Under the pieces are notes generated by a model that was not told the origin of the DNA, did not search any database, and worked only from the letters and a program-made list of their open reading frames with translations. The position numbers and the translations under genes were made by a program. From NCBI RefSeq assembly GCF_007570865.1, contig NZ_VLPS01000004.1, positions 62,001 to 126,000 on the forward strand: a stretch of 64,000 nt of DNA. Reading direction: 5' to 3'. Shown in pieces: positions 9,575-17,255 of the stretch. How positions within the stretch are numbered: position 1 is the first letter of the stretch; the number at the start of each line of letters is the position of its first letter. The stretch is from Atlantibacter subterraneus. GTDB taxonomy: Bacteria; Pseudomonadota; Gammaproteobacteria; Enterobacterales; Enterobacteriaceae.

Positions 9575-10096
9575 TTACTGATACGTAATGGTAAATGCCG
9601 TAGAGGAGTTCGCAGAGCCCGCGCCGACGGATGTAGACGTCGACATATATTTCGCGATATAGCTCAGCGTATTGCTGCTCTCTGAATCCAGCGTCACGCT
9701 TGCAGAAGAGGTGCCGACCGGGATCAGCGTCGCGCTGTCTTTTTCATAAAGTGCGATACCAACGTGAGAAGCGGTTTGGCCGCTGCTCAGCGCCAGGATT
9801 GCGCTGTTTTCCGCATGGGTAGTGCCGTCAAAACGCACGCTGGCGCTGGTGACGGACTCCGGGCAGCTCTGAAGCACGATATCAAAGGTTTTAGCCCCTG
9901 CCGTGACGCCCGCAGAAGTGCCAAACGCTGTATTGGAAATCGTGCCCATCGGAACGGTCTGAGTAGCGGAATTCACATCGACAGTACAGGCCTGATCGGT
10001 GATCGTACCGGTAAAGTTAATGGTGCCGTCGGCGGCCTGTGCAGTAGACGCAACAAAGCACGCGGCCAGCGCAGAAATAAGAGCGATCTTTTTCAT
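9575..10096 (-). CDS. Major fimbrial subunit (type 1 pilin-like)
   Basis: 173 residues. The signal peptide MKKIALISALAACFVASTAQA is followed by ADGTINFTGTITDQACTVD. The Cys in ACTVD pairs with the one in LQSCPE, the classical pilin disulfide. The N-terminal extension has the alternating hydrophobic donor strand (TINFTGTI), and the C-terminus TAFTITYQ carries the penultimate aromatic. It is the first gene of the operon. No invertible switch with fimS-type inverted repeats is visible upstream. AAGGAGA occurs twice in the region between 10160 and 10200. Confidence 0.92.
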   Translation of the reverse strand: MKKIALISALAACFVASTAQAADGTINFTGTITDQACTVDVNSATQTVPMGTISNTAFGTSAGVTAGAKTFDIVLQSCPESVTSASVRFDGTTHAENSAILALSSGQTASHVGIALYEKDSATLIPVGTSSASVTLDSESSNTLSYIAKYMSTSTSVGAGSANSSTAFTITYQ

Positions 10097-10221
10097 GGTA
10101 AAATCCAGTTAATTGTTAATTGCAGTAAAATAATAAATAGCGTTCAGGTAATAATTAATAAAACAGGTCTCCTTATTGAGTGCCTTCTCCTTTAATTTAA
10201 ATATGTTTATCCGTGCGTTTA

Positions 10222-10731
10222 TTACGCCTGCTGGGAACAGGCGCTTTCCAGACGCGCGATATTTCGATACAGAGAAATACGATTGCCGACGCGTAACTTC
10301 AGCACCATATTTCGTCGATGCGCGTAAAACGTTTTTATTTTTAATCCCATCAGCGCGGCAATTTCATCCGCGCTATAGCCTTTATGCATATAGTCGAGGA
10401 TTTGATATTCCCGCTGCGAAAGCGCAAATTTAATCTGGTAGTGATACCTCATGTCGTTAGCGACTAAAAAAGAGAGGATCTCATTCACCTTGCGCTTTCT
10501 GTCAATAAATAACACGTTACCTACGGATTGCAGTGCATAATAATCAATATCATTTGAGATAAACGCCACCAGTTGCTTCCCTCTGGCGTCCAGTTTTTTT
10601 ACTTTTGCGGCAAGTACCGTATCCATATCGACAAGAATAAAATTGTCGTCAATAAGCTCTGGCGAAAGTAACGTGCAAATACCCACTTTGAAAAAATGGT
10701 CATTTGAAATGATAGAGTGTGACAGCCGCAT
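10222..10731 (-). CDS. LuxR-type DNA-binding regulator of the fimbrial cluster
   Basis: 169 residues from the ATG at 10731, which has AGGG in front; a TTG at 10770 is the alternative. The C-terminal third is a LuxR/FixJ helix-turn-helix (LSQREYQILDYMHKGYSADEIAALMGLKIKTFYAHRRNMVLKL). The N-terminal part looks like a degenerate receiver without the usual acidic pocket, so it is probably not a phosphorylated response regulator. It lies 125 bp upstream of the pilin gene on the same strand, like FimW-type regulators of other fimbriae. It is AT-rich compared with its neighbours, which fits acquired DNA. Its role in fimbrial control is inferred from position. Confidence 0.8.
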   Translation of the reverse strand: MRLSHSIISNDHFFKVGICTLLSPELIDDNFILVDMDTVLAAKVKKLDARGKQLVAFISNDIDYYALQSVGNVLFIDRKRKVNEILSFLVANDMRYHYQIKFALSQREYQILDYMHKGYSADEIAALMGLKIKTFYAHRRNMVLKLRVGNRISLYRNIARLESACSQQA

Positions 10732-11041
10732 AGAAATCCCTGTTAGTTTTATCCCCTTTCGAAAACTCAATGATCAACATCTGCATTCTCTATTTAAAAT
10801 TTACCTTATATTCCCCAGGGAGATCACTCGCAAAAAATTAGTGATACCCCGATTGAGATCAAAACGATCGTTTAATTCAAGCAAAGCGACATATTCAGAC
10901 AGATAGTCTGAAAGAGGCAAATAAAAATAAATTAATCAGAACAAAAACCTGGAATAATGGTTTTCAGGGTGTATTTTGTTATCGATTTTTCTTTGTCATT
11001 TCTCCGCTTCGATAGCTTAAACTTGTCAATTTGTTAAAAAT

Positions 11042-11088
11042 GGAATTTTCTTAGGAAATATTCCAGGACAGGTTTTGGAATATATTCC
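11042..11088. promoter_or_regulatory. Cluster of TATTCC/GGAATA inverted repeats upstream of the LuxR gene
   Basis: The 437-bp AT-rich gap 10771-11207 holds no gene. Inside it ATATTCCA (11058-11065) and TGGAATAT (11076-11083) form a perfect inverted repeat with a 10-base spacer, overlapping the palindrome GGAATATATTCC (11077-11088). Further GGAAT copies occur at 11042 and 10951. The sites lie about 330 bp upstream of the LuxR-type gene. They could be operators for the neighbouring NarL/FixJ-type response regulator; this is inference only. Confidence 0.35.
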
Positions 11089-11207
11089 CCGCGACCTGTG
11101 AGCAATTATACAGACAGCCTGATTTAACCCTATCGGCGGATGCTTATTGTTATGCAGGCCATGCCCTACAAACGTAAGCCGTTTCTTAAGCGGAGGCAAT
11201 CACCAGG

Positions 11208-14200
11208 CTAATTACCGTCGCTGACGATACGCTGCGCTTCATTATCCAGTTCATCCAGGAGCTCCTCCATGCGTCGCAGATTGGCTAACATCCCCTGGCT
11301 ATTTTTGTTATCCACCAGATCCTGTTCGAGCTGGGCAGCCAGATCGTGTAACCGGACAGCGCCCAGCAATTGCGCGGTGCCGTTAAGCCGATGAAGATGG
11401 TGGCGCACCGCCACCCAGTCGCCCCGCTCCGCCGCCGCCTGCGCCGAGGACAGATCGCGGCGATTTTCCCGCTGAGCATCCTCAAGGGCGTTTTGCATCA
11501 GCGCCCTGTTGTTCATGGTCAGTCGCGACAGTTTTTCCACGTCGAGAACCGCTTTGTCCGGCAACGCCAGCGCCGCAAGCATGGCGTGTAGCTGTGACAA
11601 ACTCAGCGGCTTGAACAGGCAGGCATTCATTCCCGCCGCCAGGCAACGCTGCTGTTCTTGTTCCTGCGCCGAAGCCGTCAGCCCCCAAATCACCAGCTGT
11701 TGTCCGGCGGCGCGCAGGGCTCTGGTAAGGGCGATACCATCCATTTCAGGCATATTGATGTCGGTGATCAGCAGGTCGTAGTGGCGCTGCTGGAGCGCCG
11801 CCAGCGCCTGCGTGCCGTCGCTGGCTTCATCGGCCCGCTGCCCAAGCGCGTGCAGTTGTTCCTTTAACAGCAGGCGGTTGGTGGGATGATCGTCGGCAAT
11901 CAGTATTGCCAGCCGCTGCGCCAGGGCATCGGGCTGCGCGGGCGCTTCCGTGGCCCTTTGCACCCGGCCACGCTGACTGGCCGCCGCCAGCGCCAGGGTA
12001 AACGTCGTTCCCTGACCCGGCTCGCTTTGCAATTCCAGGGTGCCGCCCATCTGCGACAGCAGCTCCTTGCTGATTGCCAGCCCGAGGCCTGACCCACTCT
12101 GCGCCCGGCCCGTCTCGGTCTGGCTGAACGGCGTAAACAGCCGGCTCTGCTGATCGACCGGAATGCCCGGCCCGGTATCGCTCACCTCAATAATCAACTC
12201 GACCTGTTTATCGTCCACCCGCTGGGTCTGGGCCGTCACGGTGACGCTGCCCTGGTGAGTAAATTTCACGGCGTTGCCAATCAGATTGGTCAATACCTGG
12301 CGCAGCGGCTGCGGATCCAGCCACAGCCGGCGATCCGCCAGCGTGCTGTTAACCCGTAATGACAGCGATTTCTGCGCCGCCAACCCACTGAACAGCTGCG
12401 TGACCTCCGCCAGCAGCGCGTTGATGTCCACCCATCGGGGCGTGAGTTCGACCTTGCCGGATTCGATTTTTTCCAGATCCAGCACGTTACCGATCAGCAT
12501 CATCAGCGACTGGGAAGCCTGCCATGCGCGATCCACGGCGGTTTTATCGTGCCCGGCGCGGATCTCCCGGGAACGATGCAGCAGCTCAAGGAAGCCCATA
12601 ATGGCGCTCACCGGGGTGCGGATCTCGTGGCTCATACGCGCCAGAAAAACGCGCTTCTCTTTGTTGGCACGCAGGGCGTTGTCTTTTTCCTGCTCCAACT
12701 GGTGTTGCGCCCGTTTTCTTTTGCGGATTTCCGACAGCAAATACAGCCCCCAGATCAGGCTGCTCAGCACCAGCAGCCCCGCCAGTAGCGCCACCAGGTA
12801 AAATGGCCGGTTGTATAACTCCCAGGTGTCGATGGTCACATCGGGTAAGCGCACCCATTTACCGACGATTTGCAGGATCTCTTTTTGCGGGATGTTATCC
12901 AGCGCTTTATCGAGGATCTGCCGCAGTTCGGGTTCTGAACGCGGCATGGCAAAACCAATCGCCGACGGCGGTTCATCGGGCAACGGCGTAAAGGCCAGCT
13001 GGTCAGGATAATAGTGCTCGCTGAAGTAGCGCACGGTTAGCTGGTTGGAGAGCGCCGCGTCTACTTCGCCGTTCGCGACCAGATTCAGCGCCACGCTGGC
13101 GTTATCCACCTGCCGCCAGGTGATGCCCGGATATTTGCTGCTCAGCACCGGGATAAGATTGTGCAGCGAGGCGATGGCGACGGTCATGCCGGGCCGCAGC
13201 GCGATGGTCTGCGGCGTGTCGCTTTTCATCACGATGACGTTGGGCGTGGTAATAAAAGGGTGGGTATAGGACACATTATCAATGCGGTTTAAATCCCACG
13301 TCGCGGTCTGCATTAAATGCCAGCCGCCCTTGCCCATGGCTTCCAGCATTTCATCGTTGGATTTGACGACGATGGTTTCAAATTTCAGGCCGGTTTGCAG
13401 GCTGATTAAATTCAGGATGTCGCCAATAATTCCCCGGGTTTCCAGATTACTGTCCAGCAGGGTATAGGGCGCAAAATACGGATTAACAATAATACGCAGC
13501 GTTTTGTGCTGGTTTAGCCACAGCCGTTCCCGATGGCTTAATTCCAGCTTATCCAGCGCGAAGGTCAGGTTGCCTTTTTCAATCCACGATTGCGTGATTT
13601 GATTATGAAGATGTTCATCAATCGCCCCGAGAAAGCTGTTAACGATTTGCCGTAGCGGTTCCTGCGACGGCGCTATCAGGAAATGGCTTCTTTTCTGCTC
13701 GTCACCCCAGTACTTTACCGTGGTCAGCGCCAGGGCAAACTCCTGGGAAATAATCGCGCTGCCCGGCAAACTGTCGCCGATAAAATAGTTGTTCTTCCCT
13801 TCCGCTACGGAGGAGAGCGCCGCATGATAGCTGGCGTAGCGGTGAATTTGCGCATTGGGAAACGACTGAGCGATCCACGCCTCGGGCGGATAGTCGTCTA
13901 CCGTCGCGATGGTGACAAATTTCTCGCTGCGCAGCGGCTCCATCACGTTCGCCAGGGTGGTTACCAGCGCGGGCCACGAGGAGATCACCGGCGCGGAAAG
14001 CGCGATACCGGCAGGCGGCTCAGGCTGATACTGCAAGCCGGTGAGTAACAGATCGACGTGGTTCTGCTTCAGCGCATCTATCGCCTGCGCTTCATTCTGA
14101 TAGCGCCACACTTCAAGGCTGATATTCAGCGAGCGCTGCATCAGCGCCAGATAATCGGCATTCATCCCCCGATAGCGACCCGACACCGTGTTGAGCACCA

Positions 14201-14408
14201 GCGGCGGAATATCCGGCGGGAAGATCGCCACCCGTAAGGTTTTTTTCTGCCGCAGCCAGCGGTTTTGCTCATCGGTGAGATACAGTTGCACCGGCTGCAA
14301 GGGATTAAAGCCAGACAGGTCGAGTTTTTCAGCCGCAGGCATTTGCGCGTGCGCCGGGGTCACCAGCGCTGCCAGCACAATGCACAGCATAACCAGCAGG
14401 CTTTTCAT
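11208..14408 (-). CDS. EvgS/BvgS-like hybrid sensor histidine kinase
   Basis: 1066 residues. Signal peptide ending AHA; two tandem periplasmic solute-binding-type sensor domains (about 50-270 and 300-520); one membrane segment (about 536-558); a HisKA domain with phospho-acceptor His594 in SHEIRTP; an ATPase domain with N box near 712 (GNAVKFT), DTGPGIP (744-750) and GSGLGLAI; a receiver domain with Asp883 in ITDINMPEMDG; and a C-terminal HPt domain with His1006 (HRLNG). This is the full His-Asp-His phosphorelay of the BvgS/EvgS type, somewhat shorter than E. coli EvgS. The start follows the response regulator stop by 3 bp with no clear ribosome site, so the two are probably translationally coupled. 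The signal sensed is unknown. Confidence 0.93.
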   Translation of the reverse strand: MKSLLVMLCIVLAALVTPAHAQMPAAEKLDLSGFNPLQPVQLYLTDEQNRWLRQKKTLRVAIFPPDIPPLVLNTVSGRYRGMNADYLALMQRSLNISLEVWRYQNEAQAIDALKQNHVDLLLTGLQYQPEPPAGIALSAPVISSWPALVTTLANVMEPLRSEKFVTIATVDDYPPEAWIAQSFPNAQIHRYASYHAALSSVAEGKNNYFIGDSLPGSAIISQEFALALTTVKYWGDEQKRSHFLIAPSQEPLRQIVNSFLGAIDEHLHNQITQSWIEKGNLTFALDKLELSHRERLWLNQHKTLRIIVNPYFAPYTLLDSNLETRGIIGDILNLISLQTGLKFETIVVKSNDEMLEAMGKGGWHLMQTATWDLNRIDNVSYTHPFITTPNVIVMKSDTPQTIALRPGMTVAIASLHNLIPVLSSKYPGITWRQVDNASVALNLVANGEVDAALSNQLTVRYFSEHYYPDQLAFTPLPDEPPSAIGFAMPRSEPELRQILDKALDNIPQKEILQIVGKWVRLPDVTIDTWELYNRPFYLVALLAGLLVLSSLIWGLYLLSEIRKRKRAQHQLEQEKDNALRANKEKRVFLARMSHEIRTPVSAIMGFLELLHRSREIRAGHDKTAVDRAWQASQSLMMLIGNVLDLEKIESGKVELTPRWVDINALLAEVTQLFSGLAAQKSLSLRVNSTLADRRLWLDPQPLRQVLTNLIGNAVKFTHQGSVTVTAQTQRVDDKQVELIIEVSDTGPGIPVDQQSRLFTPFSQTETGRAQSGSGLGLAISKELLSQMGGTLELQSEPGQGTTFTLALAAASQRGRVQRATEAPAQPDALAQRLAILIADDHPTNRLLLKEQLHALGQRADEASDGTQALAALQQRHYDLLITDINMPEMDGIALTRALRAAGQQLVIWGLTASAQEQEQQRCLAAGMNACLFKPLSLSQLHAMLAALALPDKAVLDVEKLSRLTMNNRALMQNALEDAQRENRRDLSSAQAAAERGDWVAVRHHLHRLNGTAQLLGAVRLHDLAAQLEQDLVDNKNSQGMLANLRRMEELLDELDNEAQRIVSDGN

Positions 14409-14411
14409 CGG

Positions 14412-15029
14412 TCAGATCAGCTTATTCTGGCTGGCAAAGGCCAGCAGCTCGATAAGCGTTTTGCATCCCAGTTTTTCCATCAGCCGGGTTTTATAAGTGC
14501 TGACGGTTTTACCGCTGATATGCATCTGCTCGCCGATTTTATTGTTATCGAACCCCTCCAGCATATAGCGCATTACTTTCATCTCCTGAGTGGAAAGTAA
14601 TTCGAGCTTTTCGCGATCCCCTGGCGGTACGCCGGTAAAATCATCCAGCACGAAGGGGAAATAGCTGTAGCCATTTTGCGCCGCCTGGATCGCCGCGATG
14701 ATGGTGGTCATTTCTTGTTTCTTGCTGATAAAAGCGTGGGCGCCCGCTTCGGCGCTGCGTCGGCTGTAGTAGCGATCGTTTTTCGCCGACACCACAATCA
14801 CAATGCCGGGAAAGTGCTGTTTGCGCAGTGCCTCGATCAGGTCGATACCGTTAACGCCGGGGATATCGACATCAATGACAATAATATCCGGGCGCTCGTG
14901 GCGCAGCGCCTTCAGGGCTGCCGTCCCGTCTTCGAATTCATGGGTCACGGTAATGGCGTGCGTTTCCAGTACACCGCGGATCGCCATCCGCGCCAGAGGA
15001 TGATCGTCGATAATAATGGCAGTGGTCAT
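14412..15029 (-). CDS. EvgA/BvgA-like response regulator (NarL/FixJ class)
   Basis: 205 residues. The receiver domain has the acidic pocket IIDDHP, phospho-acceptor Asp53 in IIVIDVDIPGVNG and a conserved Lys in ISKKQEM. The C-terminal LuxR-type helix-turn-helix is LSTQEMKVMRYMLEGFDNNKIGEQMHISGKTVSTYKTRLMEKLGCK. AGGAGG lies upstream of the ATG. It is the first gene of the two-gene phosphorelay operon, with the hybrid kinase next, the EvgAS/BvgAS arrangement. Proximity to the LuxR regulator and fimbrial operon suggests it controls surface structures, as BvgA does, but the targets are not shown by the sequence. Confidence 0.92.
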   Translation of the reverse strand: MTTAIIIDDHPLARMAIRGVLETHAITVTHEFEDGTAALKALRHERPDIIVIDVDIPGVNGIDLIEALRKQHFPGIVIVVSAKNDRYYSRRSAEAGAHAFISKKQEMTTIIAAIQAAQNGYSYFPFVLDDFTGVPPGDREKLELLSTQEMKVMRYMLEGFDNNKIGEQMHISGKTVSTYKTRLMEKLGCKTLIELLAFASQNKLI

Positions 15030-15152
15030 GGGCGACGTCCTCCTTCAGGCAGGAAACGCGGGGCGCGGGCAGACTTTTACTGAGCATAGCCCAAACCGCA
15101 GCGCAGACGACAGCACATTCACGCGATCAATAGCAAAAAGAGAGGGTTACGG

Positions 15153-15185
15153 TGCAGAAGAAAACGGCCTCCTGCGGAGGCCGTT
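15153..15185 (-). terminator. Rho-independent terminator of the PhoX-type gene
   Basis: Perfect 10-bp stem AACGGCCTCC / GGAGGCCGTT (15163-15185) with a three-base loop. On the minus strand it is followed by TTTTCTTCT. It sits a few bases after the stop codon. Confidence 0.88.
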
Positions 15186-15189
15186 GAGG

Positions 15190-17157
15190 TTAACTGCCGA
15201 TAATTCCGCCGTCGGCTTTGACAATCACCACGGTGGACGAACGCGGACGGCTGTTTTTATCGCCGTCGGGCCAGGTAGACACGGCGGTCGGGTTCGCCGG
15301 ATCGCTGATGTCATCGCCCGGTTCGCCGGGGTGCTGGATATTGATAAACAGCGTGCGGTTATCCGGCGTAAAGGCGATGCCGGTGATCTCGCAACCGCGC
15401 GGCCCGGTGAGAAAGCGGCGATACTCATTGGTGCCCGGTACGGTGGCGAGCATCTGATTGTTGCCCATGCCCTCATAGGCTTTTTTGTTGATGGTGCTGG
15501 ACGAGACGTCGGTCTGGATCCACAGCACGCCGCGATGGTCGAACGACAGGCCGTCCGGGCTGCCGAATTCCGCGCCCTTCATCGAGCCTTTTGCTTTTTC
15601 GTCGGCGCTGTCCGGCTTGCCGCCCATCACCAGGATATCCCATTTGAACGCGGTGGCAGCCGGATCGCTGTTCTCTTCAGTCCAGTGCATGATGTGACCG
15701 TAGACGTTATTGGCGCGCGGGTTGGCGGCATCGACCGGCGCTTTGCCCTCTTTGCCGCGATCGCTGTTGTTGGTCAGGGTGCAGTAAACGCTGCCGGCAG
15801 AGTGCGGATCGACCGCAATCCACTCCGGGCGGTCCATTTTGGTGGCACCTACCACGTCGGCGGCGAGACGGGTTTTGATCAGCAGTTCGCCCTGGCTGGC
15901 GAACCCGTTGCTGGCATCCAGCCCGTTTTGCCCGTAGACCAGCGGCAGCCAGCTTCCGCTGCCGTCTTCATTAAATTTCGCGACGTACAGCGTGCCTTCA
16001 GAGAGCAGATCCATGGCGGCGTCGCGCTGGCTGGCGTCATATTGATTGGCGGAAACGAACTTATAGATGTACTCGAATTTCTGGTCGTCGCCCATATAGG
16101 CGACCACGCGATTGTCCGCCGCCAGCGTGATGGCCGCGCCTTCATGTTTGAAACGGCCCAGCGCGGTGTGTTTGCGCGGCGTGGACTGCGGGTTGTACGG
16201 GTCGATTTCTACTACCCAGCCGAAGCGGTTCGGTTCGTTCGGCGTGGCGTCGACGCTGAAGCGCGCGTCGGCTTCGCTCCAGCGGTAGGATTCGTCGCTG
16301 TCGCTGATGCCGTAGCGTTTTTCCAGTGCGTTCGGGGCCGCTTTCTTCACGAAAATATCCGACCAGTTCTCTTCGCAGGTCAAATACGTGCCCCATGGCG
16401 TATGGCCGTTGGCGCAGTTCTGCATGGTGCCGAGTACCGTTTCGCCCTGCGGATCGGCGTCGGTTTTCATCAGCGCATGATTTTTTGCCGGTCCGGTGAG
16501 TTTCATCGGCGTATTGACGGTGATGCGGCGCGCAAATTCAGACGGACGTACTACGGTCCAGCTGTCGCCCTGTTTTTTCACCTCAATGACCGAAATCCCC
16601 ATGGCATTCTGCCCTTTGCGGACCTTGTCGAGGTTCCAGTTGGCCACGCCGTCTTTAAACAGCAGGCCGTTATCGATGTATTCGTGGTTCATCGCCAACA
16701 GGCCGTGGTGCGGATCGTCGCCGCCCAGCGGCAGGCTGAACCAGGCCATGCCGTCGTGGTGCATACCGGCCTGCGCGGCCTGTTCATCGGTAGTATTACT
16801 GCCGTCGGTTTTAAATTCCGGCAGGTTGCCTTTTAAGCCCACCGCATCGCCCCAGCGATAGAACGGGCGCGCCACGTACCCTTCCGGCACGCGCACGGTA
16901 TCGTCAGTTGAGACCGCGATACTGGTGAAACCCAGCGAAGAAGGACGGGCCATCGCGGTTTCCACCGCCCAGGCCGCTGGCGATTTCATTAGCGCCGGGA
17001 AAGAGACCGCCGCACCGGCCACCACGCCCATCTGTAAGAAACGGCGGCGGCTTAAAAAGGCGTTGGCAACATCGGAAAACACGGGGTTGGCGCTGTGGTT
17101 ACTGACTTCGTCGCTGTGTTCCTGTTTAAACAGCGGCTTGAGGGGTCTGCTCATCAT
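15190..17157 (-). CDS. PhoX-family (DUF839) Tat-exported alkaline phosphatase-like protein
   Basis: 655 residues. A long N-terminus leads into the twin-arginine signal SRRRFLQMGVVAGAAV (from residue 36), so the protein is exported folded to the periplasm. The body matches the PhoX family, including the TCEENW stretch expected to supply metal ligands and a calcium-binding beta-propeller. Characterised PhoX enzymes are calcium/iron-dependent phosphomonoesterases that release phosphate from organic esters. Two adjacent ATGs (17157, 17154) are possible starts, with AGGAAG upstream. A Pho-box-like direct repeat lies in the promoter, consistent with phosphate-starvation control. The gene is separated from the TonB receptor gene upstream by a terminator. 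Confidence 0.88.
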   Translation of the reverse strand: MMSRPLKPLFKQEHSDEVSNHSANPVFSDVANAFLSRRRFLQMGVVAGAAVSFPALMKSPAAWAVETAMARPSSLGFTSIAVSTDDTVRVPEGYVARPFYRWGDAVGLKGNLPEFKTDGSNTTDEQAAQAGMHHDGMAWFSLPLGGDDPHHGLLAMNHEYIDNGLLFKDGVANWNLDKVRKGQNAMGISVIEVKKQGDSWTVVRPSEFARRITVNTPMKLTGPAKNHALMKTDADPQGETVLGTMQNCANGHTPWGTYLTCEENWSDIFVKKAAPNALEKRYGISDSDESYRWSEADARFSVDATPNEPNRFGWVVEIDPYNPQSTPRKHTALGRFKHEGAAITLAADNRVVAYMGDDQKFEYIYKFVSANQYDASQRDAAMDLLSEGTLYVAKFNEDGSGSWLPLVYGQNGLDASNGFASQGELLIKTRLAADVVGATKMDRPEWIAVDPHSAGSVYCTLTNNSDRGKEGKAPVDAANPRANNVYGHIMHWTEENSDPAATAFKWDILVMGGKPDSADEKAKGSMKGAEFGSPDGLSFDHRGVLWIQTDVSSSTINKKAYEGMGNNQMLATVPGTNEYRRFLTGPRGCEITGIAFTPDNRTLFINIQHPGEPGDDISDPANPTAVSTWPDGDKNSRPRSSTVVIVKADGGIIGS

Positions 17158-17202
17158 GGCTTCCTGTCGGTATTGTTATCAGAAGTGAGCAGTGTAAGAA
17201 GG

Positions 17203-17224
17203 TTTTATTACAAATTTATAACAA
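17203..17224 (-). promoter_or_regulatory. Pho-box-like direct repeat upstream of the phoX-type gene
   Basis: On the minus strand the repeat reads TTGTTAT-AAAT-TTGTAAT-AAAA, two 7-mers 11 bp apart that each match 5 of 7 positions of the PhoB consensus CTGTCAT with its AT-rich spacer. It lies about 46 bp before the start codon. This is the expected place and spacing for PhoB, but there is only one degenerate pair. Confidence 0.5.
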
Positions 17225-17225
17225 T

Positions 17226-17249
17226 GAAAAAAGGGGCTTATCGCCCCTT
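17226..17249 (-). terminator. Rho-independent terminator of the TonB receptor gene
   Basis: Stem AAGGGGC / GCCCCTT with a five-base loop (17231-17249), followed on the minus strand by TTTTTT. It directly follows the receptor stop codon and overlaps the upstream edge of the phoX-type promoter. Confidence 0.88.
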
Positions 17250-17255
17250 ACTGTT

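Noticed and set aside
10097..10221. Possible fimS-like invertible promoter switch before the pilin gene
   Set aside because: No pair of flanking inverted repeats and no fimB/fimE-type recombinase gene is present in the window.
15016..16836. A 606-codon open frame on the plus strand
   Set aside because: It lies opposite the well-supported phoX-type gene. Its translation has no family features and no ribosome site; long antisense frames are common in GC-rich enterobacterial genes.
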